From the NCBI GenBank assembly GCA_016713405.1, contig JADJPF010000004.1:248001-312000 (forward strand): 64,000 bases of DNA, written 5' to 3'. Origin of the DNA: Blastocatellia bacterium. Its GTDB lineage: Bacteria; Acidobacteriota; Blastocatellia; Chloracidobacteriales; JADJPF01. Numbering within the stretch: the first letter of the stretch is position 1; each line of letters starts with the position of its first letter. Of the stretch, positions 8,889 to 17,774 are shown one piece after another. Made by a program: the position numbers and the translations under genes. Below the pieces are notes generated by a model that saw nothing but the letters and a program-made list of their open reading frames with translations, did not search any database and was not told the origin of the DNA.

Positions 8889-11800
8889 ATGAATAAAATC
8901 GTATGGGCTGCATTAATTCTAGCTGCCTCGGCTGTTAGTCCTGCATACGCACAACAACAACCGTTAGTAGCTGAACAAATAACTAGAGATAACGCTGCAA
9001 CGCGCCTTTTTTCAGGCTCAGATCCCAATGGTGGAATTGGTGACTGGTATCTTTCTAATGGCAAAGTAGAAGCAATTATTGATAATGTCGCATTTCAAGA
9101 AGATTTATTAAGAATCGCAAATATTGGCCGACCACAACAAAACGGTATAGCTCCCACAGGAGGCACTCTAATTGATTTAGGGCTAGTGGGAAAAAATAAT
9201 GATCAATTTAATTCAATGTTTCAAGTTTGTAATATTGACCCTTCTAACACGTTTTTCTATACAGGTATTAAATCAGTTTCTACAGATAATCTTGCAAGTA
9301 TTGTAGTAGATGGAATAGTTTTATTTACAGGAGTTTCTACTTTACCAGGTACAGGCGGCCCTGGCCCAACTTTAGTTGGTCAAACTGTTTATTCTATTGC
9401 ACCTGGAGATGATTTTATTACCGTAACTAGCACCATTATAAATAATGGTACTGCTCCAGTCCCACTTTTTAACGTAACAGATGCTTTTCCCCTTGTAGGA
9501 CGTTCAATTTTACCTTTTGCTCCATTCCCTAATCGTGGATTTAATGCACCTAATTTAATCCTTAATGCTACTGGTATTGCTGCTGCATTAGGAACATTTC
9601 CTTATGTTTCAATGGTAGGAAATGTTCGTCCAGAAGATGGAATAATGGACACAGTTACAAAAGATAGTTGTGGTGAAGTTGCTTATGGGGTGACAGCCGT
9701 AAGTAGTGCTATTGATCCAGATGGCCCGGCTGGGCCAAATGCGCCAGTTGTTACAAACCTTCCAATACTTCTAGGTGTTGCAAGTGCTGAAGTTACAGCA
9801 ACAGGAAATCCTTTTAACCCTGCTCAATCTCCAATGGTTGCACCTGGTGCTTCATTTAGTTACACTCGACGAATTTTTGTTGGTGAAAGAAATGATGTTG
9901 CTTCTGTGTCAGATCCTATTTTTAGACGTGCTTTTCCTGCTGCTGCACTTGGTACTTTAACAGGTGATATTGATTCAATGGAAGGTACAGACCTTGAAGC
10001 TAATATAATCATTACAGGTGCTTTATCACCATTCTTTTCCGCTACAACAACTTTACCTGTAACCCAAGTGCGTACAGATAAAACAGGTAAGTTTTCAGCT
10101 ACTTTACCTGCTGGAGAATATACTTTAAGCATAGTTTCACCTAATAGAGATGACTTAAATGGAGTAAAAGTTACTGTAGCACCTGGCACAACTACAACAG
10201 CCACTATTCCCAAACTTAGTGCAGCAGGTTCAGTAAGTTTTACTGTTGCTGAAAAGGGGCAACCCGTTCCAGCTAAATTAACTTTTGTTGGTATAGAAGG
10301 CACACCAAAACCAGACTTTGCTAGATTTTTTGATGCTAGAATATTTGACCCAATGACTGGCAACACAATGCTAGATTTACAAGCTAGCACATTTACTAGC
10401 ACACCAGCTGCTAACTTTGTTTTTACTAGCACTGGAAGCGGTAAACAAATCCTTAAGCCAGGTCGCTATCAAGTTATAGCTTCTCGTGGCCTAGAATATA
10501 CCATTGCCCAACAAACAATTACCGTTACTGCTGGTCAAGAAACTAGTATGAATTTTGCTCTTGAACGTGTAGTTGATACTAAAGGCTTTGTTTCCGCAGA
10601 TTTCCACGTCCATTCAGGTAAAAGCTTTGATGCCTCTGTTCCAATAGAAGACCGTATTCGTAGCTTTGCAGCAGAAAATGTTGAAGTAGTAGTCTCCACA
10701 GAACATAACTATATTGCTGATTACGGCCCAGTTGTTAGCAAGTTACTTCTAAACAAGTTTATGAAAACTGTAGTTGGTGATGAAATGACTACTAGCTTGC
10801 CTACACCACTATTTCCACAAGCTTTTGGTCATCATATCGCTTTCCCATTACTAGAAGATCCTTTTGCTCCTAGACGTGGCGCACCATTTACCGAATATGT
10901 CCCAGCAGCAACATTTTATGACCGCGTTAAAATGATGAACCCAGGTGTAAAACAAGTAATCCAACTTAATCATCCTCGAGCAGGTGTTGCAGGTCTAACC
11001 CTAATTGGACTATTTAATATTATTAATTATAGTCCTACTAGACCATTACCTATTGCTTTTACTGTGGGTAGCCAACTAGGTACAACAACTAAGAATATTG
11101 ACTTTGATGCTATGGAGCTTTACAACGGTGATAGCATTGGTGGCTATCAAGTAACTCGTAATGATTGGGTAGGGTTAATTAACCAAGGCTTTATTAAAAC
11201 TGCTACAGCCGTGTCTGACTCACATCGTGCCGTAGTAGAAACTCCAGGTTTTCCAATAAGCTATGTTGCTAGCCCAACCGATGACCCAATGGCAGTAACA
11301 GATGATATGGTGACAACTGCTGTGCTAGCTCGTAATGTGGTAGGTACATCAGGGCCGTTTATTCGCTTTAATGTTCAAGGTCAACCTGTAGGCTCAATAG
11401 TGACTAAGAGAACAGGCAAAGTAAAAGTTGATATTACTGTTAGTGCGCCAGCCTGGTTCCAGTTGAAGAAGTGAGAATTTTAGAAAATGGCAAAGTCATT
11501 ATGACTTTTGACGCTAATAGCAAAGTAAAAGTTAATCCTGCACCTACTGATCCTACTTCAAATCTAGGTGTGGAACGCTTTAAGGTGACAGGTCTTAAAG
11601 TAAAAACTACTAAGAAAGATTCTTTCTTAACTGTTGAAGCTGGCATCAAATTACCTGCAATTGCTGACTTAAATGGTGATGGTGTAGTTGATACAGGCGA
11701 CACAAACGGCGATGGCACAATAAACGCGAGTGACAGAGGGCTTGTTCAACCTCCTTCACCACCGATTTACGCACAAATTGCACCAAACTTTACTTCCCTA

Positions 11801-12070
11801 GGTTTTACCAATCCAATTTTTATTGACCGTAATGGGAATGGTAGATTTGATGCTCCTGGCATTAGTGCTACAGCAAAAATAATTGATACTCCAGACCAGT
11901 TAGTTGATATTAGTGATCGAGGTGATGAATCACCAGTTCATAGCCATCATCTTAATTTCCCATGGTATCAATTAAAAGTTGGTGCTGAGGAAATAAACCT
12001 ATTTCATAAGTTGTTGGATGATGCTACTCGTAAGCTAATCCAACCAAATGGAAATGAAGATGAGAAATAA
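8889..12070 (+). CDS. Secreted CehA/McbA-like PHP metallohydrolase, interrupted by one frameshift
   Basis: The gene encodes a protein of about 1,060 residues with a Sec signal peptide (cleavage near AYAQ). The middle carries carboxypeptidase-regulatory-like beta domains. The PHP metal-binding domain follows: DFHVHSG, STEHN, NHPRAG and SDSH supply metal ligands as in CehA/McbA hydrolases. The C-terminus has a Ca-binding-like DLNGDGVVDTGDTNGDG segment. As given, the frame stops at 11474 after AWFQLKK. One extra G after 11456 would restore AWVPVEEVRILENG and join the 5' part to the frame that runs to 12070. Type I fold aside, the substrate is unknown. Frameshift is either a mutation or a base-calling error. 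Confidence 0.8.
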
Positions 12071-12410
12071 ATTTTTAGCCTTAATACTAATAATTACTAG
12101 TGCCACAACAATTTTTGGGCATGATGTTCCAAAAGAAGAAGTTGTTGCTTATATAAATAGTAAAGAAGTTAAAGAAAAAGCTTGTGTTGAAAAAGCTGAA
12201 ATCCAAAAAGACTTGCCCCGACTTTTAATTGTAGAAGTTGGCGAGTGTTGGTTTAAGTTAGGCGAAAAAGAGCGACGAGAATTTGCTCAAAAATGGTATA
12301 AAGCCTGGCGACATAGCGTTGCAAAAGGTATTGTCTCCATAGTTGAAAAAGGCACAAGTAATGCTGTTGTTAACTTTCGCCCTGATGGACAAGTGGATTT
12401 AACTAAGTAA
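12060..12410 (+). CDS. Small secreted hypothetical protein
   Basis: ATG 12060 is preferred to the in-frame ATGs at 12048 and 12054 because GGAA lies six bases before it. That gives 116 residues starting with a signal peptide (KFLALILIITSATTIFG). The mature part is charged and has two Cys that could pair (KACVEKAE and VGECWFK). The start overlaps the end of the PHP gene by 11 bp, so the two are probably co-translated. No family is recognised. Confidence 0.6.
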   Translation: MRNKFLALILIITSATTIFGHDVPKEEVVAYINSKEVKEKACVEKAEIQKDLPRLLIVEVGECWFKLGEKERREFAQKWYKAWRHSVAKGIVSIVEKGTSNAVVNFRPDGQVDLTK

Positions 12411-12444
12411 TTATTAAGTTACACCAAAGTAATTTTACAAAACT

Positions 12445-12470
12445 AAAGCGGGCAAAACGCCCGCTTTTTT
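12445..12470 (+). terminator. Rho-independent terminator
   Basis: A perfect 9-bp stem (AAAGCGGGC/GCCCGCTTT) with a 5-base loop, ending in six T. It lies 35 bp after the small secreted gene and ends the PHP transcript; it could also serve the convergent sigma factor gene. Confidence 0.9.
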
Positions 12471-12508
12471 ATTTTAAATATAAAAATTTTTGCTAACAAC
12501 TATGTAGC

Positions 12509-13072
12509 TTATAAAACTTCTTTTAAGTGTTTTAAGCGTTGATTTAATAGGTCTAAGCCTGTATAAACTCTAGTTTTTACTGTACTTACTGGAAGGTTAA
12601 GAACTTCAGCGATTTCATGAAATTTTAGCTCTTGATATTCTTTCATTATTATTGCCTGTTGCATTTCTGTAGGTAGTCCTGCCAAAGCCTTTCTTACTAC
12701 TTCTGATACTTCTTCACGTTGTAAAGTGTCATTAATATGTTCCGTGCTAGTCATAGGTTCAAAACCTTTGTCTTCTAGTTGTTGTTCTAAGGAAAGGTCA
12801 TTATTTCCTGATGAACGTAGGCGGCTATGACAATAATTAATGGCAATGCGGTAAAGCCATGATGAAAATTTTGCTTCACCACGAAACTTGCTTAAATTGC
12901 GGTAGGCTGACATAAAGGTTTCTTGACAAATATCTGCTGCTTCGTCGTCTCGTTTTAGGATACGAAAGGCTAAAGCATAAATTTGGCGTTCCCAACGACT
13001 AACTAAAGTATTAAATGCTTCTACTTCACCATTAAGTGTTAATTCAATGATTTTGTTGTCTGTGAGTTCCAT
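12509..13072 (-). CDS. ECF-type RNA polymerase sigma factor
   Basis: A 187-residue sigma-70 family protein. Region 2 is clear: FNTLVSRWERQIYALAFRILKRDDEAADICQ is split here only for description, with DEAADICQETFMSAYRNL the region 2.2 core and FSSWLYRIAINYCHSRLR region 2.4. Region 4 ends in the helix-turn-helix ELKFHEIAEVLNLPVSTVKTR. There is no anti-sigma gene next to it, so its control is not obvious from context. The gene is flanked by divergent AtpZ-like and convergent secreted-protein genes. Confidence 0.92.
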   Translation of the reverse strand: MELTDNKIIELTLNGEVEAFNTLVSRWERQIYALAFRILKRDDEAADICQETFMSAYRNLSKFRGEAKFSSWLYRIAINYCHSRLRSSGNNDLSLEQQLEDKGFEPMTSTEHINDTLQREEVSEVVRKALAGLPTEMQQAIIMKEYQELKFHEIAEVLNLPVSTVKTRVYTGLDLLNQRLKHLKEVL

Positions 13073-13190
13073 ATATTAAAAAGTGTATATTTATAGTATA
13101 CCTAATTAACAAGGATTTTATCTTTGATAAGTCGTTTTGAATATTGTGTTAGAATAAGGCAATCTTTTTAGCAAAAATTTGGAAAAATTT

Positions 13191-13424
13191 ATGGATAGTA
13201 ACAAAGGGCCAAAGCTAGATAAATCTTGGCAAACAGCAATGGTGGCTGTAGGTCTAGCGTTTTCTTTGCCTGGAGCATTTGCTGGGCCTATTTTGATTGG
13301 TTATTTTTTAGACAAATATTTTGCTACTAGCCCAGTGCTTGTAATCATAGGGCTTTTTCTAGGTTCCTTTACTGCAATAGCAGAAGTTTATTTAGTTATG
13401 AAAAAAATTAACACTCTGAAATAA
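13191..13424 (+). CDS. AtpZ/AtpI-like F0F1-ATPase accessory protein
   Basis: A 77-residue protein with two membrane segments (around VGLAFSLPGAFAGPILIGYFL and VLVIIGLFLGSFTAIAEVYLV, each partly cited). The GYFLDKYFATSP loop between them is typical of the AtpZ/AtpI family, which helps assemble or supply Mg to ATP synthase. ATG 13191 is preferred to the TTG at 13179 because GGAAAA precedes it. No atp operon is seen nearby, so it is an orphan here. Assignment rests on size and topology more than on strong motifs. Confidence 0.7.
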   Translation: MDSNKGPKLDKSWQTAMVAVGLAFSLPGAFAGPILIGYFLDKYFATSPVLVIIGLFLGSFTAIAEVYLVMKKINTLK

Positions 13425-13457
13425 ATAGGTTTATCGGCAAAATAAAAGCATCTTAGC

Positions 13458-13487
13458 TTGACTTGCTTTTATAAGTGCTGTTAGGAT
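13458..13487 (+). promoter_or_regulatory. Probable sigma-70 promoter of the tmRNA gene
   Basis: TTGACT (13458-13463) and TAGGAT (13482-13487) are separated by 18 bp, placing the start of transcription a few bases upstream of the mature tmRNA. It is the best -35/-10 pair in this gap. Confidence 0.55.
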
Positions 13488-13513
13488 CAAACGCCTTTCA
13501 AAAACTTCTCTTC

Positions 13514-13867
13514 GGGGGTGACAGGCTTCGACGGGGATACATGAGATTGGTAGATGCATGTCGGGAACTATGTAACCCGTAAACTGCATAGAAAAACTAA
13601 CTGCAAACACGCAGAATTTAGCCCTAGCAGCTTAATAGGCAGCTAGCGTTTTTAGGTTATCTTGCCCGTGGGTAGCTTAGAAACGTCACTTTAGCGGGCT
13701 GGTCGTTTAGTTGTGATCAGGGCTAGACGACAAGAAATACTGAACTAGTTGCTTATAATGCTTGTCCTTTCCACTGTTATAAGCAATGAAATTAATAGGA
13801 AGGGAATACACATGTAGATTCTACCGTTGAAGATCTTCGGACAAGGGTTCGATTCCCTTCACCTCCA
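13514..13867 (+). ncRNA. ssrA: tmRNA (transfer-messenger RNA)
   Basis: One-piece tmRNA of about 354 nt. The 5' end GGGGGTGACAGGCTTCGACG and the 3' end GGTTCGATTCCCTTCACCTCC form the tRNA-like domain: GGGGGTGA pairs with TCACCTCC through one G-U wobble. The T-arm has GGTTCGATTCC. CCA is not encoded (ATCA follows). The tag reading frame at 13603-13635 encodes ANTQNLALAA followed by TAA, a typical degradation tag ending LALAA. It rescues stalled ribosomes with SmpB. Confidence 0.97.
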
Positions 13868-13996
13868 TCATTAAAATATACAAATCTATAAATCTAAAAT
13901 TCTCTTAAAATCCTTATTCCTAAGCGATAAAAAGAAGAATTTTGCTAGACAGCCTATTTTCTATTGTTTATCATTTTGCCCGTTAAGGAAACTTTT

Positions 13997-14896
13997 ATGT
14001 ATAGTGCAGAACAATTGCCAGGGCTAATCCTAGACCGAAAATATAAGATAGTTCGTCAACTTGGTGATGGCGGAATGGCTTATGTATTTGCGGCTGAACG
14101 CTTACATATAGGTGATATAGCGGCAATCAAAATACTGCACCCAGATTTAGCTAAAGATGCTTTGAAAAAAAGACGGTTTCAATTAGAAGCCTATACCACA
14201 GCAGCAGTTAAACATCCAAATGTTGTTTCTATTTTTGATTATGATGAAACTGAAACAGGCCAACCCTATTTAGTCCTAGAACTACTAAATGGTTTAACCC
14301 TTTCTAGTTATATTAAGCGTGGGCGAGTCTTAAGCGTTGGACGTGCAGTAGATATTATTACCCCAATTTGTGCAGCATTAAACCTAGCGCACCAAAAAAA
14401 TATCCTACATCGAGATCTTAAACCTAGTAATATTTTATTACATAAATTAGAAGATAATACGGAAGTAGTAAAATTGATAGATTTTGGGATTGTAAAAATG
14501 CTAAATGATGATAGCAATCCTTTAACGCAACAAGGTTTTGTAGTTGGCACACCAGAATATCTTTCCCCAGAACGCTATATGGGTCAACAACTTGATGCTC
14601 GTTCAGATATTTATAGCTTAGGTATTTTAGTTTATAGAATGTTAAGCGGACGAGTTCCCTTTAATGGTCAAACAGCAACAGAAATTTTACAAAAACACTT
14701 AAAACAGCCTGTACCACCATTAAGATTACTTAATAGTGCAGTCTCAGAAGAAGTTGAAGCCGTAATACTAAAAGCTTTAGCTAAAAAACCTGCTGATAGA
14801 CAGTCTTCGGCTGTAGAATTTGCATCAGAATTGGGTGAGGCGCATATTAGTTCTGGAGATACACTGGATCATTTCTCATCTATAGATAATAATTAA
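13997..14896 (+). CDS. Cytosolic Ser/Thr protein kinase (Hanks type)
   Basis: A 299-residue kinase. ATG 13997 is preferred to TTG 13964 because AAGGA lies just upstream. All key motifs are present: glycine loop LGDGGMAYVF, Lys45 in AAIKIL, HRDLKPSNILL, DFG in LIDFGIVKM, GTPEYLSPE at the end of the activation segment, and DIYSLGILVYRML. No membrane segment or sensor domain follows; the protein ends shortly after the kinase fold. It sits 48 bp before the PYP-like gene, so the two may form a small signalling operon (inference). Confidence 0.93.
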   Translation: MYSAEQLPGLILDRKYKIVRQLGDGGMAYVFAAERLHIGDIAAIKILHPDLAKDALKKRRFQLEAYTTAAVKHPNVVSIFDYDETETGQPYLVLELLNGLTLSSYIKRGRVLSVGRAVDIITPICAALNLAHQKNILHRDLKPSNILLHKLEDNTEVVKLIDFGIVKMLNDDSNPLTQQGFVVGTPEYLSPERYMGQQLDARSDIYSLGILVYRMLSGRVPFNGQTATEILQKHLKQPVPPLRLLNSAVSEEVEAVILKALAKKPADRQSSAVEFASELGEAHISSGDTLDHFSSIDNN

Positions 14897-14944
14897 TTTT
14901 TGATAACTCAATCATTTTATTATACTTAAGGAGAAAATATTAGT

Positions 14945-15325
14945 ATGGCATTATTATCTGATGTTGTAGAAAAACTTTATCAAAAAATAGACACCCTAAC
15001 AGTAAAACAATTAGATGAACTTCCTTGTGGGGCTATTCAATTAGATGAACAAGGAAAAATCTTAAAGTTTAATGAATATGAGTCAAAGCTAGCTCAACTT
15101 CAAAAAGAAAGTGTAATAGAAAAAACTTTTTTTACAGAAGTTGCTCCATGCACAAATGTAAAGGAATTTTATGGACAATTTAAGCAAGGGGTGACAGAAA
15201 AGCAACTTAATGAAAAATTCCGTTATCACTTTGCTTTTAAGCAAAATCCTAGAAATGTTTTAGTAAATCTATTTTATAGCGATATGACTAACACTGTTTG
15301 GGTTTTTGTTCGTCCAATAGAGTAA
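14945..15325 (+). CDS. Photoactive yellow protein-like PAS protein
   Basis: A 126-residue single PAS domain that aligns without gaps, from its first residues past the chromophore site, with photoactive yellow protein (PYP) numbering. GAIQLDEQGKIL and VAPCTNVKEFYGQFKQGV closely match PYP. Cys69, which carries the p-coumaroyl chromophore in PYP, is conserved, and so is Glu46. Tyr42, which hydrogen-bonds the chromophore, is Phe here; Thr50 is Ala and Arg52 is Leu. The C-terminal VWVFVRPIE matches the PYP end. It may be a blue-light sensor or a PYP-fold protein that has lost that role. No tyrosine ammonia-lyase or coumaroyl ligase gene is in the window. Preceded by AAGGAGAAA. Confidence 0.85.
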   Translation: MALLSDVVEKLYQKIDTLTVKQLDELPCGAIQLDEQGKILKFNEYESKLAQLQKESVIEKTFFTEVAPCTNVKEFYGQFKQGVTEKQLNEKFRYHFAFKQNPRNVLVNLFYSDMTNTVWVFVRPIE

Positions 15326-15354
15326 GTAAAGAAAGTTTTTAGAAATAATTAAAA

Positions 15355-15771
15355 ATGAATTTCTATTTATTATTTAACTTTGTTGGACTGTTTGTTTTTA
15401 CGGGTCTTTTAGCCCAAAATTCTTCTGATGAACTTATTGCAGCTTATAGAGAAGCTCATAAACATAAAGATTTAGCGGCTGTTTTATCTCTTTATTATTG
15501 GCAAGGGGTTGATGAAAAAGTAAAAAACTCAGTTACAAGTAATCAAAAACGCTATCTTGACTATAAAATAATAGATATAAAGATTTCTAAAGCTGCACCA
15601 AGAAAATATAAACCTTTTATTCTCAATGGGAAAAGATATATAACTACTTTAGAAGTAACAGAGGTTCTAAAAGTAAACTTTGACCATACAAACGGCCTTT
15701 CTAAGGAAGTCACCATTCCTGTAGGCCAAAAGTCAGGTAAATACTATTTTGTCACCGCTAGACCAGAATAA
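15355..15771 (+). CDS. Secreted hypothetical protein
   Basis: A 138-residue protein with a signal peptide (hydrophobic FNFVGLFVFTGLLA, cleavage near LLAQ). The mature part is charged, with AYREAHKHKDLAAVLSLYYW near its start, which resembles the opening helix of SnoaL/NTF2-like proteins. No family is firmly recognised. It follows the PYP-like gene by 29 bp on the same strand. Confidence 0.55.
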   Translation: MNFYLLFNFVGLFVFTGLLAQNSSDELIAAYREAHKHKDLAAVLSLYYWQGVDEKVKNSVTSNQKRYLDYKIIDIKISKAAPRKYKPFILNGKRYITTLEVTEVLKVNFDHTNGLSKEVTIPVGQKSGKYYFVTARPE

Positions 15772-15776
15772 CTTGG

Positions 15777-16232
15777 TTAGCCTCCAAATTGTCTTAAGTG
15801 ATGATCTATATGTAAATAACCCCATCTTTGCCAGTCAGAGTAAGCCATTTTACCAAAAATAGGGTGTTGCCAATTGGCAAAGTCTGAAGAAGTGGAAAAT
15901 ACTTCTGTAAGCTCTTTTAATCTTTGTTTATCTCTTTCAAATTCCTTGGGTTTAGTCCCACCTTGCAATTGATCTAACTCAGGACGGGTTTTAACCCCTT
16001 TAGGCCAAGGTATTGGTACTTGTAATGCTACCCATTTGACTAGGGTTCGAGTAAAAATATTATCAGCAGGAACAAATTCTTTTTTACCCATTACTGCTTC
16101 AAATGAGTCTGATAAATGGCAAAACATTTGATTAACATTCATTTTTCCCCATTGGCGTTGTGCATTTGAAGGGAGCTTTTCTAGTCGTTTTAATACTTCT
16201 GCTTTATCTTCTATATTTTCTAAACTTTTCAT
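15777..16232 (-). CDS. DUF1569/DinB-like protein
   Basis: A 151-residue protein of the DUF1569 branch of the DinB four-helix fold. Landmarks are KMNVNQMFCHLSDSFEAVMG in the first helices and HIDHHLRQFGG at the end; His residues in CHLSD and HIDHH are likely metal ligands. DinB-fold proteins are often metal-dependent thiol transferases, but the substrate here is unknown. Its start overlaps the stop of the CGNR regulator gene by 4 bp, so the two are translationally coupled. Confidence 0.75.
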   Translation of the reverse strand: MKSLENIEDKAEVLKRLEKLPSNAQRQWGKMNVNQMFCHLSDSFEAVMGKKEFVPADNIFTRTLVKWVALQVPIPWPKGVKTRPELDQLQGGTKPKEFERDKQRLKELTEVFSTSSDFANWQHPIFGKMAYSDWQRWGYLHIDHHLRQFGG

Positions 16233-16894
16233 CTAGCCTTTTCCTTTTTATTTAGCTTTGAGCGAAACCGCCGTACTTTTGCTAAATTACCACAAACTTG
16301 CATATCGCACCATTGACGCATCTTATTTTTACTACTGTCTTCAAATAACCAACAACATCCATTTCCTTGACATTCCCGTAACCTACTTAAATTAGTAGTA
16401 GTTAAAAAATCTGCCATAGAACCAGCTATGATCCAAAGCATTTTCTCTAGGGTAACTTTGTTGTATTGCCAAAGAAACTTTCCTTCTTTAAATATTAGTT
16501 CAAGATTACTATAAGATGATGATAAAACTTGGTTTAGTAGGGCTAGATCTAAAATGTTAGGTTGCTGATTACTAATAAGTTGTTTACAAATTCTATAAAT
16601 AGCTTCTCGTAAGTCTAACGCTAGGTTGAAGATATGCTCTATTTTTTCTTTATTTTTCTCTAAACAGCTTTCTTCTAATAGTATTTGAATTTCATTTGCT
16701 GAAAGTATTTTAGTTAGCTGACACCATGCTAGTAAATCATAGTAATTTGATAACGTATCACCTTGTACGATATAATCACTAAATAAATTTTCTGGCGTGC
16801 TAAACTTTCGTCCACCAACAGTGTTAACAAAATCTAAGCATAATCGTCCGCCTATTAAATTTAATGATGAAACGGGTCTGTCTTTAAGATTCAT
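16229..16894 (-). CDS. CGNR zinc-finger (ABATE-type) transcription regulator
   Basis: A 221-residue protein with the ABATE N-terminal domain (GGRLCLDFVNTV at the start) and the C-terminal CGNR zinc finger: CxxxxCCWLFED, then RQWCDMQVCGNLAKVRRFR. In this protein the finger reads CGNL rather than the usual CGNR. Such proteins are thought to bind DNA and respond to stress or ligands. It begins an operon with the DUF1569 gene and faces a divergent DinB gene across a 240-bp region with repeated GTAAC/GTTAC sites that could be its operators (inference). Confidence 0.85.
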   Translation of the reverse strand: MNLKDRPVSSLNLIGGRLCLDFVNTVGGRKFSTPENLFSDYIVQGDTLSNYYDLLAWCQLTKILSANEIQILLEESCLEKNKEKIEHIFNLALDLREAIYRICKQLISNQQPNILDLALLNQVLSSSYSNLELIFKEGKFLWQYNKVTLEKMLWIIAGSMADFLTTTNLSRLRECQGNGCCWLFEDSSKNKMRQWCDMQVCGNLAKVRRFRSKLNKKEKAR

Positions 16895-16904
16895 AAAAAT
16901 TAAT

Positions 16905-17063
16905 TGTGTAACCAGTAAAATTAGTTTGACAGGTTACTAATATTATTTTATTGTGTAACCACTTAAAAGCAAATAGCTGGTTACATAAATTTGGCTAAGA
17001 CAAAAGCAGTTTTAGAAAAGTATAAAAAGTATTCAGAATCAATATGTTACCAAGATAGTAACA
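16905..17063. promoter_or_regulatory. Operator-like array of GTAAC/GTTAC inverted repeats
   Basis: Six GTAAC or GTTAC cores lie in 160 bp between the divergent CGNR and DinB genes. TGTAACCA (16907-16914) pairs with AGGTTACT (16931-16938), and TGTAACCA (16954-16961) pairs with TGGTTACA (16978-16985); both pairs have the same 24-bp offset. A third palindrome, TGTTAC(7)GTAACA, is at 17045-17063. The spacing regularity and position suggest binding sites for the CGNR regulator, which is an inference. Confidence 0.55.
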
Positions 17064-17133
17064 TTGAGTTTTAGTCTTTGCCAGTCAAACAAAGTTTTTT
17101 GCTAAAAATTTTATAGGATAAGGAAGAAACAAA

Positions 17134-17589
17134 ATGTCAGAGATAAAAACAACTTTTGATGAATTACAAAGTCTTTATTATGGAAATGCTTTTCATGGCC
17201 CGGCATTAAAAGAAATTTTAGAAGATATAAATGCTACACAAGCTTTAGCAAAACCTATCCCTAATGCACACAACATTTGGGAACTAGTTTTGCACATTCT
17301 TGGCTGGAACAAAGTTTTTTTATTAGGACTTGAAGGAAAAATCCTTGATGTACCTGAAGACGGGGATTTTCCTATAATCAATGATACTAGTCAACAAGCT
17401 TGGCAAAAAACTCTTGTTCAGCTTAAAGAAAATATTGATGAAATGCTTGAAAAAATTTCAAAATTGTCAGAAGCTCACCTAGGCGTAAATATTCCAGGCA
17501 AAGACTATAATCTCCGTTTTGTAATAGGAGGGATATTTAACCATATTGTTTATCATAGTGGTCAAATTGCTTTATTAAAGAAAGCCTAG
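17134..17589 (+). CDS. DinB family protein
   Basis: A 151-residue DinB_2 protein. The first helices contain FHGPALKEIL and ELVLHILGW, and the C-terminus has HIVYHSGQIALLKK, a hallmark of DinB/YfiT metalloproteins. His residues in FHG, LHI and YHS are candidate metal ligands. It is likely a metal-dependent transferase or detoxifying enzyme acting on small thiols, but the substrate is unknown. It has a good ribosome binding site (AGGATAAGGAAG) and stands alone before a strong terminator. It is divergent from a regulator and a second DinB-fold gene. Confidence 0.85.
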   Translation: MSEIKTTFDELQSLYYGNAFHGPALKEILEDINATQALAKPIPNAHNIWELVLHILGWNKVFLLGLEGKILDVPEDGDFPIINDTSQQAWQKTLVQLKENIDEMLEKISKLSEAHLGVNIPGKDYNLRFVIGGIFNHIVYHSGQIALLKKA

Positions 17590-17612
17590 TGCTAGCGAGT
17601 AAGTAATGCTGG

Positions 17613-17645
17613 AGTGGCAGAAATTAGGTTTCTGCCACTTTTTAT
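17613..17645 (+). terminator. Rho-independent terminator of the DinB gene
   Basis: An 11-bp perfect stem (AGTGGCAGAAA/TTTCTGCCACT) with a 5-base loop, followed by TTTTTATTTTT, 24 bp after the stop codon. Confidence 0.9.
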
Positions 17646-17774
17646 TTTTACAAGCTATTTTTTTGACCAATAAATTGAACAAGTCGCCAATTTAATAGCA
17701 ATAGAAATGTTTTTATTTCTTTACTCAGCTATTATTTTAAGAAATATTTTTAATTCTTAAAAAGAGGGAATTGT

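Noticed and set aside
9860..10432. Long open frame on the minus strand inside the PHP gene
   Set aside because: It lies wholly within a well-supported gene on the other strand and has no family resemblance or ribosome binding site.
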